DNA from: Mesorhizobium australicum
GTDB lineage: Bacteria > Pseudomonadota > Alphaproteobacteria > Rhizobiales > Rhizobiaceae
Assembly: GCF_900177325.1 (NCBI RefSeq)
Contig: NZ_FXBL01000004.1
Span: forward strand, 5,345,515 to 5,409,514
Length of the DNA stretch: 64,000 nt
Direction: 5' to 3'
Made by a program: the position numbers and the translations under genes. The notes under the pieces were generated by a model, which was not told where the DNA came from, did no database searches, and saw nothing but the letters and a program-made list of their open reading frames with translations. Each line of letters starts with the position of its first letter. Position 1 is the stretch's first letter. Positions 26,985 through 36,991 of this stretch are shown piece by piece.

Positions 26985-28250
26985 TCAGATCGCCTCACCC
27001 CGCAGCAGCCGCGGCGCGCCCGGGTTGATGCCTGAGGCCTGGCCAATGAAGAAGCTCTTCATCCGCGGCATCCGCTCGACGAGCCCGAGCCCGATGTCGC
27101 GCAGCGCCCGCAACGGGCCGAAATCGTTCGAGAACAGCCGGTTCAGCACATCGGTCGTCACCCCCATCTGCACCGTGTCGAAGCGCCGCCAGCGCTCATA
27201 TTCTTCCAGCACGTCGATCGCGCCGATATCCCGTCCGAGCCGGTCCGCCTCCACCACCACTTCGGCCAGCGCGGCGGCGTCGCGGAAGCCGAGGTTCAGC
27301 CCCTGCCCTGCGATCGGATGAATGCCGTGCGCGGCATCTCCAGCCAGCGCGAAGCGTGGCGCGACGAAGGCGCGGGCAAGCGTCAGCCCCAGCGGCCAGG
27401 CTTTCCTGGGCCCCGCGGCATGGATCTCGCCGAGTTTCAGCCCGAAGCGCTGCTCGAGCTCGGTCTCGAAGACGAGGTCGTCCTCGGCGACGATCCGGTC
27501 CGCATCCTCCGTGCGCTCGGTCCAGACGATCGAGGAGCGGTTGCCACCCTTCTCGTCGGGCTTCAGCGGCAGGATCGCGAACGGTCCGGCCGGCAGGAAA
27601 TGCTCCTCGGCCCGCCCGCCATGCGGTCGTTCATGCGCCACGGTGCAGACGATACCGGACTGGCCGTAATCCCAGTGGACCGTCTTGATGCCGGCCATGT
27701 CGCGCAGCTTCGAGCGGACGCCATCGGCGGCGACGAGCAGTTTCGCGTCGATGCTGATTCCATCAGCCAGCGCAACCGTGACATGCGACGGGCCGGCCTC
27801 GAAATGGTTCACCGCCACGCCCTCGATGATGTCGATGCCCAGCGTCGCAGCCCGCTTGCGCAGCGCACCGTTGAGCACCTTGTTGTCGACCATGTGGGCG
27901 AAGGGCTCGCCCGGCGCGACCTCCCCGCCGAAGGTCAGGAAGACGGGACGCACCGGGTCGGCGGTGCGGGAATCGGTCACGATCATCTCGGTGATCGCCT
28001 GCGCCTGCGGCTCGATGTCTTGCCAGCAACCGAGCTGCTCGAGCATCCGACAGGCGGCGGCGGCGATCGCCGAAGAACGGCCGTCCTTGCGCCACACCTC
28101 CGCCGGGGCGGCATCCACCACCGCGACCCTAAGCGACGGGCGCGCCGCGACCATCGCCACGGCCGTCGCCAGTCCCACATAGCCAGCACCCGCGATCAGC
28201 ACGTCGAACCGCGTGCCGGGCGCCGTCTCTGGTTCCTTGACTTCCGGCAT
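26985..28250 (-). CDS. UbiH/UbiF/VisC-type FAD-dependent monooxygenase
   Basis: A 421-residue flavoprotein of the ubiquinone-ring hydroxylase family. N-terminal FAD fold VLIAGAGYVGLATAV (16-30), the DGRSSAIAAAA segment, the NADPH/FAD motif LLVAADGVRSKLR, and the second FAD motif FALAGDAAHGIHPIAGQGLN. It would hydroxylate a demethoxy- or polyprenyl-phenol ring at C1, C5 or C6 on the membrane; which position cannot be told. The start at 28250 is preferred because AGGAGG lies 7 bases before; an ATG 6 bases upstream abuts that site. Divergent from tesB. Confidence 0.9.
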   Translation of the reverse strand: MPEVKEPETAPGTRFDVLIAGAGYVGLATAVAMVAARPSLRVAVVDAAPAEVWRKDGRSSAIAAAACRMLEQLGCWQDIEPQAQAITEMIVTDSRTADPVRPVFLTFGGEVAPGEPFAHMVDNKVLNGALRKRAATLGIDIIEGVAVNHFEAGPSHVTVALADGISIDAKLLVAADGVRSKLRDMAGIKTVHWDYGQSGIVCTVAHERPHGGRAEEHFLPAGPFAILPLKPDEKGGNRSSIVWTERTEDADRIVAEDDLVFETELEQRFGLKLGEIHAAGPRKAWPLGLTLARAFVAPRFALAGDAAHGIHPIAGQGLNLGFRDAAALAEVVVEADRLGRDIGAIDVLEEYERWRRFDTVQMGVTTDVLNRLFSNDFGPLRALRDIGLGLVERMPRMKSFFIGQASGINPGAPRLLRGEAI

Positions 28251-28355
28251 GTCCATTCCTCCTCGGACGGTCGAGCGGCCTTGACATCCCGCCGCCGCCT
28301 GTCCGAATGCCTTTTTCAGCCCCCGTTGGGGCACTTGCCCGCGGAAGCAGCACCC

Positions 28356-29231
28356 ATGACGGCCGACCCGCAGTCGATACAATCCATTCTCGAACTCGAG
28401 CAGCTGGAACACAATCTGTTTCGTGGTCGCAGCCCCGACACGTCCTGGCAACGCGTGTTCGGCGGCCAGGTGATCGCACAGGCCCTGGTCGCAGCGCAGC
28501 GCTGCGTCGAGAAGGAGCGCTACGTGCACTCCCTGCATTGCTATTTCATGCTGCCGGGCGATCCGTCGATCCCCATCATCTACCAGGTCGAGCGGCTGCG
28601 CGATGGCAGTTCCTTTGCCACCCGCCGCGTAACTGCTATCCAGCACGGTCAGGCGATCTTCTCGTTCGAAGCTTCCTTCCAGCTCGACGAGGCAGGGCTG
28701 GATTTTCAGATGCCGACGCCGCCCGACGTGCCGGACCCCGACCAGTTGCTCAGTCAGCGCGAGATCATCGAGCGGTTCGGCGATCGGATACCGAGCGGCA
28801 TCGCGCGTTTCTGGCGGCGCGAGCGGCCGATCGAACTCAGGCCTGTGGATCTGGAGCACTATACCAGCCGCGAGAAGCTCGACCCGCGCCAGAACATCTG
28901 GGTGCGCGTCAAGGAGGAGGTGGCTGACGACCGCCGCGTCCAGGCAGCGGTCCTCGCTTACCTGTCCGACATGACGCTGCTCGATACGTCGACCTTCGCA
29001 CACGGACGGATCCTGGCCGACCCGGACATCCAGGCCGCGAGCCTCGACCACGCGATGTGGTTCCACCGTCCGGACAGGCTCGACGACTGGCTTCTCTATA
29101 CTCAGGACAGTCCTTCGACCTCCGGCTCGCGCGGTTTCACCCGCGGCGCCCTCTATTCGCGCGACGGCACTTTGGTGGCCTCCGTTGCACAGGAGGGACT
29201 CATCCGCCTGCGAACCAAGCAGAAGCAGTAA
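28356..29231 (+). CDS. tesB: Acyl-CoA thioesterase II
   Basis: Hydrolyses medium- and long-chain acyl-CoA to free fatty acid and CoA. A 291-residue double hot-dog protein: the first half contains LEHNLFRGRSPDTSWQRVFGGQV and the second LDHAMWFHRPDRLDDWLLY with catalytic-region residues (LSDMTLLDT, the Asp/Thr/Gln set of TesB). GGAAG precedes the start at 28356. The frame is open far upstream, antisense to the monooxygenase, but only this part has family similarity. Confidence 0.94.
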   Translation: MTADPQSIQSILELEQLEHNLFRGRSPDTSWQRVFGGQVIAQALVAAQRCVEKERYVHSLHCYFMLPGDPSIPIIYQVERLRDGSSFATRRVTAIQHGQAIFSFEASFQLDEAGLDFQMPTPPDVPDPDQLLSQREIIERFGDRIPSGIARFWRRERPIELRPVDLEHYTSREKLDPRQNIWVRVKEEVADDRRVQAAVLAYLSDMTLLDTSTFAHGRILADPDIQAASLDHAMWFHRPDRLDDWLLYTQDSPSTSGSRGFTRGALYSRDGTLVASVAQEGLIRLRTKQKQ

Positions 29232-29349
29232 GCATTTCTTAATATATGCCTATTTTTTAGGCAGAGCCTGCTTGCACAAAAAGCGGGCAGCTTTGATGGC
29301 TGCGCGCATTGACAAGGATTTCATCGTTTTATGCGGCCTCCGCGCCAGT

Positions 29350-29364
29350 TGGCACGGACCTTGA
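29350..29364 (+). promoter_or_regulatory. Candidate sigma54 promoter for glnK-amtB
   Basis: TGGCACG-GACC-TTGA, close to the sigma54 -24/-12 consensus TGGCACG-N4-TTGC (last base differs). It lies 87 bases before glnK. Sigma54/NtrC control of glnK-amtB under nitrogen limitation is well established in proteobacteria. I saw no clean NtrC site upstream. Confidence 0.6.
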
Positions 29365-29444
29365 ATCCTCGTGCGTCAGTCTCCGCCGTCTTCGGGCGCC
29401 GGCGATGGACGAAAACGCGGGGGACCCGCACTAGTGAAGGGTGA

Positions 29445-29789
<345 letters not shown>

Positions 29790-29819
29790 GCCGCCAATCC
29801 CGATTTCATGGAGAGAAGC

Positions 29820-31214
29820 ATGACTATAATGCAACGAATTGCGCCGATGGCGCGCACGGCGGCGCTCGGAGCGCTCGCCCTGGGAGCGATGGGCACCCTC
29901 GCCGCCTTCGCACAGGAAACCGCGCCGGCGGCTGCCCCCGCGGCCGAGGCGGCCGCGCCCGTCATGGACAAGGGCGACACGGCGTGGATGCTCGTGTCCA
30001 CCATCCTCGTCCTGTTCATGATCCTGCCGGGCCTCGCACTCTTCTACGGCGGCCTCGTGCGCGCCAAGAACATGCTGTCCGTGCTGATGCAGTGCACCAT
30101 GATCACCGCGGTGGTCATCATCGTCTGGGTCCTGTGGGGCTACTCCTTCTCCTTCGGCGGCGGCACCGGTGCCTTCTTCGGCGGTTTTGCCAAGGTCTTC
30201 CTCTCCGGCGTCACCGCCGACAGCACCGCGGCGACCTTCTCGGACGGCTTCGTGCTGCCTGAATATGTCTTCATCGCCTTCCAGATGACCTTCGCCTGCA
30301 TCACGCCGGCCCTGATCGTCGGCGCCTTCGCCGAGCGCATCAAGTTCCGCGCCGTGGTCCTGTTCGTCATCCTGTGGGTGACCTTCGTCTACTTCCCGAT
30401 CGCCCACATGGTCTGGGATGCCAGCGGCCTGATCTTCACCGGCGCCCATGCCGGCGGTATCGCAGCCCTCGACTTCGCGGGCGGCACGGTCGTGCACATC
30501 AATGCCGGCATCGCGGGCCTCGTCGGCTCGATCCTCGTCGGCAAGCGTCTGGGCTACGGCAAGGACAACATGGCTCCGCACTCGATGACGCTGACCATGG
30601 TCGGCGCCTCGATCCTCTTCGTCGGCTGGTTCGGCTTCAACGCCGGCTCCAACCTCGAAGCCAATGGCGGCGCGGCGCTCGCGATGATCAACACCTTCAC
30701 GGCCACCGCCGGCGCGATCGTCGCCTGGGTGGTCATCGAAGGCCTGATGCGCGGCAAGGCTTCGATGCTCGGCGCGGCTTCGGGCGTCGTCGCCGGCCTC
30801 GTGGCGGTCACTCCGGCGGCCGGCCTGATCGGCCCCGTCGGCGCCATCTTCCTCGGCGCGATCGCCAGCGCGGTGTGCTACTACTTCGTGGCCGTCGTGA
30901 AGATCAAAATGGGCTATGACGACTCGCTCGACGTGTTCGGCATCCACGGCGTCGGCGGCATTGTCGGCGCTATCGGCACCGGCATCTTCACCTCCACCTC
31001 GCTGGGCGGCATCGGCTATGCCGATGGCGTCTCGATGGGCGGCCAGGTCTACTCGCAGATCATCGCGGTCCTGATCACCATCGTCTGGTGCGGCATCGGC
31101 TCGGCGATCCTCTACAAGATCGTCGACCTGATCGTCGGCCTGCGTCCGACCGTCGAGGCCGAGCAGCAGGGCCTCGACCTCACCTCGCACGGCGAAGTGG
31201 CCTACCACTCGTAA
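29820..31214 (+). CDS. amtB: Ammonium transporter
   Basis: A 464-residue trimeric ammonium channel with 11 membrane segments after a cleaved signal sequence (MTIMQRIAPMARTAALGALA, ending FAQE). Conserved pieces: GLALFYGGLVRAKN, WDASGLIFTGAHAGG-like stretch and FDVFGIHGVGG-like stretch carrying the twin pore histidines (one in VHINAGIAGLVG, one in GIHGVGG). The start at 29820 follows GGAGA by 6 bases. Co-transcribed with glnK, whose T-loop plugs the pore when nitrogen is ample. Terminator downstream. Confidence 0.96.
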   Translation: MTIMQRIAPMARTAALGALALGAMGTLAAFAQETAPAAAPAAEAAAPVMDKGDTAWMLVSTILVLFMILPGLALFYGGLVRAKNMLSVLMQCTMITAVVIIVWVLWGYSFSFGGGTGAFFGGFAKVFLSGVTADSTAATFSDGFVLPEYVFIAFQMTFACITPALIVGAFAERIKFRAVVLFVILWVTFVYFPIAHMVWDASGLIFTGAHAGGIAALDFAGGTVVHINAGIAGLVGSILVGKRLGYGKDNMAPHSMTLTMVGASILFVGWFGFNAGSNLEANGGAALAMINTFTATAGAIVAWVVIEGLMRGKASMLGAASGVVAGLVAVTPAAGLIGPVGAIFLGAIASAVCYYFVAVVKIKMGYDDSLDVFGIHGVGGIVGAIGTGIFTSTSLGGIGYADGVSMGGQVYSQIIAVLITIVWCGIGSAILYKIVDLIVGLRPTVEAEQQGLDLTSHGEVAYHS

Positions 31215-31286
31215 GTCGAGACATCCCGGCGCGGCATCGCCCGCGCCGGCGTCCTCCCGGACGATGGCCTCGGCCATCGCAACTCA

Positions 31287-31310
31287 AGCCCGGCTCCGGC
31301 CGGGCTTTTT
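31287..31310 (+). terminator. Rho-independent terminator after amtB
   Basis: Stem AGCCCGGC / GCCGGGCT with TCCG loop followed by TTTTT, 73 bases after the amtB stop. Confidence 0.92.
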
Positions 31311-31496
31311 CTCGTGTGTGCTTCAACTCATGTTGCCGATGCTTTGCTTACCTTGCGTAAGGTTTGTGATTGCTACATAGTCCATTCGACAGTCATCGAA
31401 CCTGGTGGCGCATCGCTGGCGTCTTTTCAGCCAACCGGACGGTGCTTTCCTGACCCCGCGGCAGAGCGGAGATTGTCACTCCTGTCGGAGAAGACC

Positions 31497-32549
31497 ATGA
31501 GACTATTCGCAACTATCGCTTTTGCCGTTGGAGCCTTCTCCGCGGTTGTCTCCTCTCACGCACAGACCACGTCTCCGAGCCCGCCATCCGCTCTCGGCAC
31601 CGCTCAACGTGCCACAATCGCCCGCGACCTCGTGGCCAGGTGGCGCGACGAGGTGGCGAAAACCCCGAAAGGCAATGTTGCGTCCTGGTCGTCGAAGCTC
31701 TCCAAATTCATCGCCATCGCGGATGAATCCAATGTGATGCGGGCCACCACGATGTCGACGCTTGATGGCATGCACGCTGCACTCAACGGCTACGTTCCGG
31801 ACAGCCCACTGCAGCCGCCACCGACCATAGGCAACTCGTCAGTGGCACCGCAGGTGATTGGCTCCACTACGGCCGACGTTTCCTACACGCCGCTCCCGTG
31901 GGGTCGCTGCCGGGTTGCGAATTCTCTCCAGAACAGCACACCGACGATCGCCAACACCGTGCGCGAAATCGATGTGGAAGATATCAGCTCCTATGCTGGC
32001 CTTGGCGGCAACGGCACCTATGCGCATGGCGACGGCTCGACCAATTGCGGTATTCCGAGCTTCGTCGCCGCCTTCTCGGTGCGGGTGAGCGTCGTCAGTC
32101 CCGCCGGAACGGGCACGATGCGCATCTTCGAGAACGGGACCCCGTTCCAGAGCGGCAATTCCCTGTTCTACACCGCCGGAATCAGCTCGGGCGGCGATAT
32201 GATCGTGAAGTCGTGCCGCACCTGCACCAACGAGATATCGATCCAGTCCACAACGGCCGTCAATTACATCGTCGACGTGCTCGGCTACTTCGCGCCGCCA
32301 CAGGCAACCGCGCTCCAGTGCTTGGATACGAATACCGTGTCGACTGTCGTCCAGCCCGGGACGACAGGCTATGTCGCGCTCTCGGCTTGTACTTCGGGAT
32401 ACACCGAGGTGAACACGAAATGCATCGCGACGACGAGCGGCGGCGATCTGATGCAGCAGGGTGGCGGATACTGCGTCGTGCGCAACAATGGACCATATCC
32501 CCTCTCCCTGGGAGGAAACCGTGTGTGTTGCCGCGTGCCCGGCCGATAA
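31497..32549 (+). CDS. Exported protein with a degenerate DVxGYF beta-sandwich domain
   Basis: A 350-residue secreted protein. Signal peptide MRLFATIAFAVGAFSAVVSS, cleaved near HAQ-TT. A helical N-terminal part (about 40-100) has positively charged residues. A middle segment runs from WGRCRVANSLQN through NCGIPSFVAAFSVRVSVV to NYIVDVLGYFAPP; this layout (CR...D-like, CGIP, then IVDVxGYF) resembles repeat domains found in bacterial surface proteins, here as one copy. The C-terminus is Cys-rich (about eight Cys from residue 230 on), suggesting disulfides. GGAGA precedes the ATG. An ACCTT-GCGT-AAGGT repeat lies upstream (31350-31363). Composition is less GC-rich than neighbours. Function unknown. 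Confidence 0.75.
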   Translation: MRLFATIAFAVGAFSAVVSSHAQTTSPSPPSALGTAQRATIARDLVARWRDEVAKTPKGNVASWSSKLSKFIAIADESNVMRATTMSTLDGMHAALNGYVPDSPLQPPPTIGNSSVAPQVIGSTTADVSYTPLPWGRCRVANSLQNSTPTIANTVREIDVEDISSYAGLGGNGTYAHGDGSTNCGIPSFVAAFSVRVSVVSPAGTGTMRIFENGTPFQSGNSLFYTAGISSGGDMIVKSCRTCTNEISIQSTTAVNYIVDVLGYFAPPQATALQCLDTNTVSTVVQPGTTGYVALSACTSGYTEVNTKCIATTSGGDLMQQGGGYCVVRNNGPYPLSLGGNRVCCRVPGR

Positions 32550-32691
32550 TCTCCCCGGGTGAGAAGCACGCCCTTGGTCCCCAACGTGGGGCGCATGGTT
32601 AATGGCCCCTTAACCTCCCGTCGATAGGTTCGTCCACGTTGCGCGCCGTCTTATTCCGGTGCGCATTCGCGTGATCAAGACGGGGTTATCC

Positions 32692-35283
32692 ATGCGCTCC
32701 AGCAGCCCGACCAGTTCCGCCCTGATGGACAGTGGCGCAGGCCTAGCGGCCTTTGCACGCCGGCAGGCGGAGCGACTGGGAGGCCTCGCCCTCATCCTCC
32801 TGTCCGCCGCCGGCGTCGGCGCGCTGGCGACCTGGAACGTGCAGGACCCGTCCTTCAGCCACGCCACCGACAACCCGGTCACCAATGCGCTCGGCTATCC
32901 GGGCGCGGTCTATTCCGACATCGCCATGCAATTCTTCGGCCTCGGCGCGCTCATCACGCTGCTGCCGCTGCTCGCCTGGGGCATCCTCCTCCTCTGCGCC
33001 CGTGGCATCGACCGCTTGCCGAAGCGCGCACCGGCATGGCTTGGCGCGTCAATCCTGACGGCGGGCATCACCGGCTGCATCGAGCCACCCGCGAGCTGGC
33101 CGCTGCCCTCCGGCCTTGGCGGCGTCTTCGGCGACGTGGTGCTCAAGCTGCCCTCGCTGGCGCTCGGCGGCTATCCGACCGGCATCGCGGCGATGCTGAT
33201 CGCCGTCGTGCTCGCCGGCCCTGCGCTCTGGCTGCTCGCCTTCGCCTCCGGTATCACCGGCAGGCAGGCCGTCTCACAGGACCGCCCGGCGTCGTCGCGC
33301 AAGGCGGCCGAAGAGGACGACGAGCTCTATGCCGAGGACGAGGACGACGAGCAGAGCGGCGGGATGCTGGCGCTCGGCGCCATCGCTCACTGGTGGCTCT
33401 CCGGCCGCGCCTGGGTCCGCCGCCACTTCGGCCGCGCGTTGGAAGCGCGGCGGGCCGAACCGGCCGTAACCGCGCGCCGCGAGGCGCTGCCCGTCCGCTC
33501 CTCGCAGCGCATCGAACCCGGTTTCGACGCGCAGCCGGCCGCGCCGGCACATTTCGAGGCGGAGGAGGAGTTCGCGGAACACTACGACGAGGCGGAGTTC
33601 GCCGAGCCCGAGGAGATCGCCGCCCCGGTCGCGCGCCAGGCGCCGGCCACCCGCCCGGGTGCGGTACGCGTCGAAGCGCCCGCGGCCAGACCTGTTCAGG
33701 GTACCCGCGCCAAACGCGAGGCACAGCCGTCCATGCTGTCCAGCGACGGCTACGAGATGCCACCAATCCATTTCCTCGCCGAGCCGAAGAACGTCGCGAA
33801 GGATCCCGCGCTCTCCAAGGACGCGCTGGAGCAGAACGCCCGCCTGCTCGAAGGCGTGCTGGAAGACTTCGGCGTCAAGGGCGAGATCATCCACGTCCGC
33901 CCCGGCCCGGTCGTCACGCTCTACGAGCTTGAGCCCGCGCCCGGCATCAAGTCGAGCCGCGTCATCGGTCTCGCCGACGACATCGCCCGCTCGATGAGCG
34001 CGATCGCCTGCCGCGTCGCCGTCGTCCCAGGCCGCAACGCCATCGGCATCGAGCTGCCCAACGCCAAGCGCGAGACCGTCTACCTGCGCGAGATCCTCGC
34101 CAGCCGCGACTTCGAGCAGTCGAAGCACAAGCTGGCGCTGGCGCTCGGCAAGACGATCAACGGCGAGGCCGTCACCGTCGATATCGCCAAGATGCCGCAT
34201 GTGCTCGTCGCCGGCACCACCGGCTCGGGCAAGTCGGTCGCCATCAATACGATGATCCTGTCGCTGGTCTACCGCATGACGCCCGACCAGTGCCGCCTGA
34301 TCATGGTCGACCCCAAGATGGTCGAGCTGTCGGTCTATGACGGCATCCCGCATCTGCTGACGCCCGTCGTCACCGAGCCGAAGAAGGCCGTCGTGGCGCT
34401 GAAGTGGACCGTTCGGGAGATGGAGGACCGCTATCGCAAGATGGCGAAGCTCGGCGTCCGCAACCAGGAGGGCTTCAACCTCCGCGTCGCCGAAGCCCAG
34501 GCCAAGGGCGAGACGCTCAAGCGCACGGTGCAGACCGGCTTCGACCGCCAGACCGGCGAAGCGATCTACGAGACGGAGGAGCTCGATCTCGAGCCGATGC
34601 CGTTCATCGTCGTCATCATCGACGAGGTGGCAGACCTGATGATGGTCGCCGGCAAGGACATCGAAGGCGCGGTGCAGCGCCTCGGCCAGATGGCGCGCGC
34701 CGCCGGTATCCACGTCATCATGGCCACCCAGCGCCCGTCGGTCGACGTCATCACCGGCACGATCAAGGCGAACTTCCCCACCCGTATGTCCTTCCAGGTC
34801 ACATCCAAGATCGACAGCCGCACTATCCTGGGCGAGCAGGGCGCCGAACAGCTGCTCGGCATGGGCGACATGCTCTACATGGCCGGCGGCGGCCGCATCC
34901 AGCGTGTCCACGGCCCCTTCGTCTCCGACGGCGAGGTCGAGAAGGTCGTCAGCCATCTCAAGCTGCAGGGCGTGCCGCAGTATCTCGACGCCATCACCGA
35001 GGACGACGGCGACGACGACGAGGATGGCGGCGGCCGGAACGGATCGGCGGGCGGCGGCGTTTCCGGCGTGTTCGAGGAATCCGAGGATCCCTACGACCAG
35101 GCCGTGGCCGTGGTGCTGCAGGACGGGAAGGTCTCCACCAGCTACATCCAGCGCCGGCTTGGCATCGGTTACAATCGCGCCGCCTCGATCATCGAGAAGA
35201 TGGAGAAGGAAGGCATCGTCGGTCCCGCCAACCATGCCGGCAAGCGCGAGATCCTGGTGCCGACCGAAAAGGACAAGATGTGA
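32692..35283 (+). CDS. ftsK: DNA translocase FtsK
   Basis: Septal ATP-driven DNA pump for chromosome dimer resolution and segregation. 863 residues from [13 protein letters not shown]. Four N-terminal membrane segments (about 35-200), an acidic then Pro/Ala-rich linker (about 205-340), and the motor with Walker A GTTGSGKS (508-515) and Walker [16 protein letters not shown]. The KOPS-reading gamma winged helix is at the end (about 800-863; [16 protein letters not shown]). An acidic Asp/Glu/Gly insert precedes gamma. GTG at 32659 is an alternative start. lolA and xth follow. Confidence 0.95.
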   Translation: MRSSSPTSSALMDSGAGLAAFARRQAERLGGLALILLSAAGVGALATWNVQDPSFSHATDNPVTNALGYPGAVYSDIAMQFFGLGALITLLPLLAWGILLLCARGIDRLPKRAPAWLGASILTAGITGCIEPPASWPLPSGLGGVFGDVVLKLPSLALGGYPTGIAAMLIAVVLAGPALWLLAFASGITGRQAVSQDRPASSRKAAEEDDELYAEDEDDEQSGGMLALGAIAHWWLSGRAWVRRHFGRALEARRAEPAVTARREALPVRSSQRIEPGFDAQPAAPAHFEAEEEFAEHYDEAEFAEPEEIAAPVARQAPATRPGAVRVEAPAARPVQGTRAKREAQPSMLSSDGYEMPPIHFLAEPKNVAKDPALSKDALEQNARLLEGVLEDFGVKGEIIHVRPGPVVTLYELEPAPGIKSSRVIGLADDIARSMSAIACRVAVVPGRNAIGIELPNAKRETVYLREILASRDFEQSKHKLALALGKTINGEAVTVDIAKMPHVLVAGTTGSGKSVAINTMILSLVYRMTPDQCRLIMVDPKMVELSVYDGIPHLLTPVVTEPKKAVVALKWTVREMEDRYRKMAKLGVRNQEGFNLRVAEAQAKGETLKRTVQTGFDRQTGEAIYETEELDLEPMPFIVVIIDEVADLMMVAGKDIEGAVQRLGQMARAAGIHVIMATQRPSVDVITGTIKANFPTRMSFQVTSKIDSRTILGEQGAEQLLGMGDMLYMAGGGRIQRVHGPFVSDGEVEKVVSHLKLQGVPQYLDAITEDDGDDDEDGGGRNGSAGGGVSGVFEESEDPYDQAVAVVLQDGKVSTSYIQRRLGIGYNRAASIIEKMEKEGIVGPANHAGKREILVPTEKDKM

Positions 35284-35382
35284 TCGCGGCGTGAGCGACC
35301 GCTTGCAGGCTGCCGCAGTCGCGCCCAACTAAAGCCCAACTGGAATCCTAACCGCACTGACGAACGACAGGAGACGGAAGAG

Positions 35383-36084
35383 ATGAACACCGCACCCAAT
35401 CAGGCCCTCGCTCTCGCGCAGCGCGCGGCAAGGCAAGTGGTCCGCCTCGGTGCCGTCCTCTCGATCGCCGGCCTCGTGGCAGGTCTGGCGGGAACCGTGC
35501 ATGCGCCGATGGCTCCGGTCGCGAACGCATATGCCGCCTCGGAGGCCGCCCAGAAGATCGCCGACCATTTCTCGGGCATCAAGACCATGGCTGGCGAGTT
35601 CGTCCAGTTCGGCCCGCGCGGCGAGAAGACCGGCGGCAAGTTCTTCATCCAGCGCCCGGGCAAGATCCGCTTCAACTACGAAGCGCCGTCCGCCTACCGC
35701 GTCGTCGCCGACGGCAAGTCGGTCGTGATCAGCAACACCAAGCTCAAGACCGCCGACCTCTACCCGCTGTCCAAGACCCCGCTGAAGCTGCTGCTCGACG
35801 AGCGGATCGACCTCTCCGGCAGCCGCGTGCAGAAGGTCACCGAGGATCCGGACCTCACCACCATCGTGCTCGCCGACAAGTCGGTCTTCGGCAATTCCCG
35901 CATCACCATGATGTTCGATCCGAAGAGCAGCGACCTGCGCCAGTGGACCATTACCGACGCCCAGGGCAAGGACACCACGGTGATGATCTTCAACGTGCAG
36001 TCCGGCATCAAGCTCGATCCGAAGTTCTTCGAGATCGACTATCGCGACGTGTCCGACAAGAACCAGGCGATGGGCCAGCGCTGA
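35383..36084 (+). CDS. lolA: LolA-family outer-membrane lipoprotein carrier
   Basis: A 233-residue periplasmic chaperone that ferries lipoproteins from the LolCDE complex to the outer membrane. The long N-terminal signal region (MNTAPNQALALAQRAARQVV, hydrophobic to about residue 50) ends near AYA-ASEAA. The core shows FVQFGPRGEKTGGKFFIQRPGKIRF, which is the LolA F-x-Q...G-x-F-x(5)P-G-x-x-R-W-x-Y pattern, and ADLYPLSKTPLKLLL. Alphaproteobacteria often lack LolB. It lies 99 bases after ftsK, as in other Rhizobiales. Confidence 0.92.
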   Translation: MNTAPNQALALAQRAARQVVRLGAVLSIAGLVAGLAGTVHAPMAPVANAYAASEAAQKIADHFSGIKTMAGEFVQFGPRGEKTGGKFFIQRPGKIRFNYEAPSAYRVVADGKSVVISNTKLKTADLYPLSKTPLKLLLDERIDLSGSRVQKVTEDPDLTTIVLADKSVFGNSRITMMFDPKSSDLRQWTITDAQGKDTTVMIFNVQSGIKLDPKFFEIDYRDVSDKNQAMGQR

Positions 36085-36175
36085 GGTCCGCGGCTTTCCG
36101 TTGGAAAGGCGCATCCTTTTCTTGTCTTGAGCCGTTCCGGCTGGCAGGTTCCGCGCGATTTTGCCGGAATCCGCC

Positions 36176-36979
36176 ATGACGTTTTCGCTCGCCACCTGGA
36201 ACATCAACTCCGTTCGCCTGCGCCTGCCGCTGGTGACGGAGCTCCTGCGCCGCTATGCGCCCGACATCCTGTGCCTGCAGGAGATCAAGTGTCCGGACGA
36301 GTTCTTCCCCTACCAGGCCTTTCATGACGCCGGATATGCGCATGTCGCGATCAGCGGGCAGAAGGGCTATCACGGCGTCGCCACCATCTCGCGCGTGCCG
36401 ATCGAGCTGGTCGAGCGCCGCGACTTCTGCGCCAAGGGCGATTGCCGCCACCTCTCGACGATCTTCCAGGCCGGCGGGCTGAACGTCCTGCTGCACAATT
36501 TCTATGTGCCGGCCGGCGGCGATGAGCCCGATCCGGAGATCAACCCGAAATTCCGCCACAAGCTCGACTTCATCGAAGAGATGCGGCTGGTCACGGCCGA
36601 ACAAAGCGAGGCCTCGGCGTCGATCCTCGTCGGCGACCTCAACATCGCGCCGCTCGAAGCCGACGTCTGGTCGCACAAGCAGCTGCTCAAGATCGTCAGC
36701 CACACGCCCGTCGAGACCACCGGCCTGGAATCGATGCGCACCGGCGGCGGCTGGGTCGACCTGATGCGCCAGGCCATTCCCGAGCCGGAGAAGATCTACA
36801 CTTGGTGGAGCTACCGCGCCGCAGACTGGGAAGCCTCCGACCGCGGCCGCCGGCTCGACCACATCTGGTCCTCCGCCAACCTCTCGCCGAAGCTCAAGGG
36901 TATCGAGGTCCTGCGCCACGCCCGCGGCTGGGACCGCCCCTCCGACCATGTGCCGGTGATCGCGACCTTCGAGATGTGA
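36176..36979 (+). CDS. xth: Exodeoxyribonuclease III
   Basis: A 267-residue AP endonuclease/3'-5' exonuclease for base-excision repair. Catalytic signature: WNINSVR (Asn), LQEIKC (Glu metal ligand), the Tyr/His region NFYVPAGG, LVGDLNIAP (Asp/Asn), and the C-terminal SDHVPVIA catalytic His. The start MTFSLATWN at 36176 fits the family N-terminus; a 5-codon upstream extension lacks support. Downstream of lolA. Confidence 0.95.
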   Translation: MTFSLATWNINSVRLRLPLVTELLRRYAPDILCLQEIKCPDEFFPYQAFHDAGYAHVAISGQKGYHGVATISRVPIELVERRDFCAKGDCRHLSTIFQAGGLNVLLHNFYVPAGGDEPDPEINPKFRHKLDFIEEMRLVTAEQSEASASILVGDLNIAPLEADVWSHKQLLKIVSHTPVETTGLESMRTGGGWVDLMRQAIPEPEKIYTWWSYRAADWEASDRGRRLDHIWSSANLSPKLKGIEVLRHARGWDRPSDHVPVIATFEM

Positions 36980-36991
36980 GGCCGCCGAGGC

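Noticed and set aside
27318..28355. 346-codon N-terminal extension of tesB
   Set aside because: Antisense to the UbiH-type gene; tesB similarity begins at 28356.
29247..29263. TGCCTA-TTTTT-TAGGCA as terminator of tesB
   Set aside because: Short AT-rich stem and no T-run after it; may be chance.
33274..35328. 684-codon open frame antisense to ftsK
   Set aside because: Same GC-shadow pattern; ftsK on the plus strand has all family motifs.
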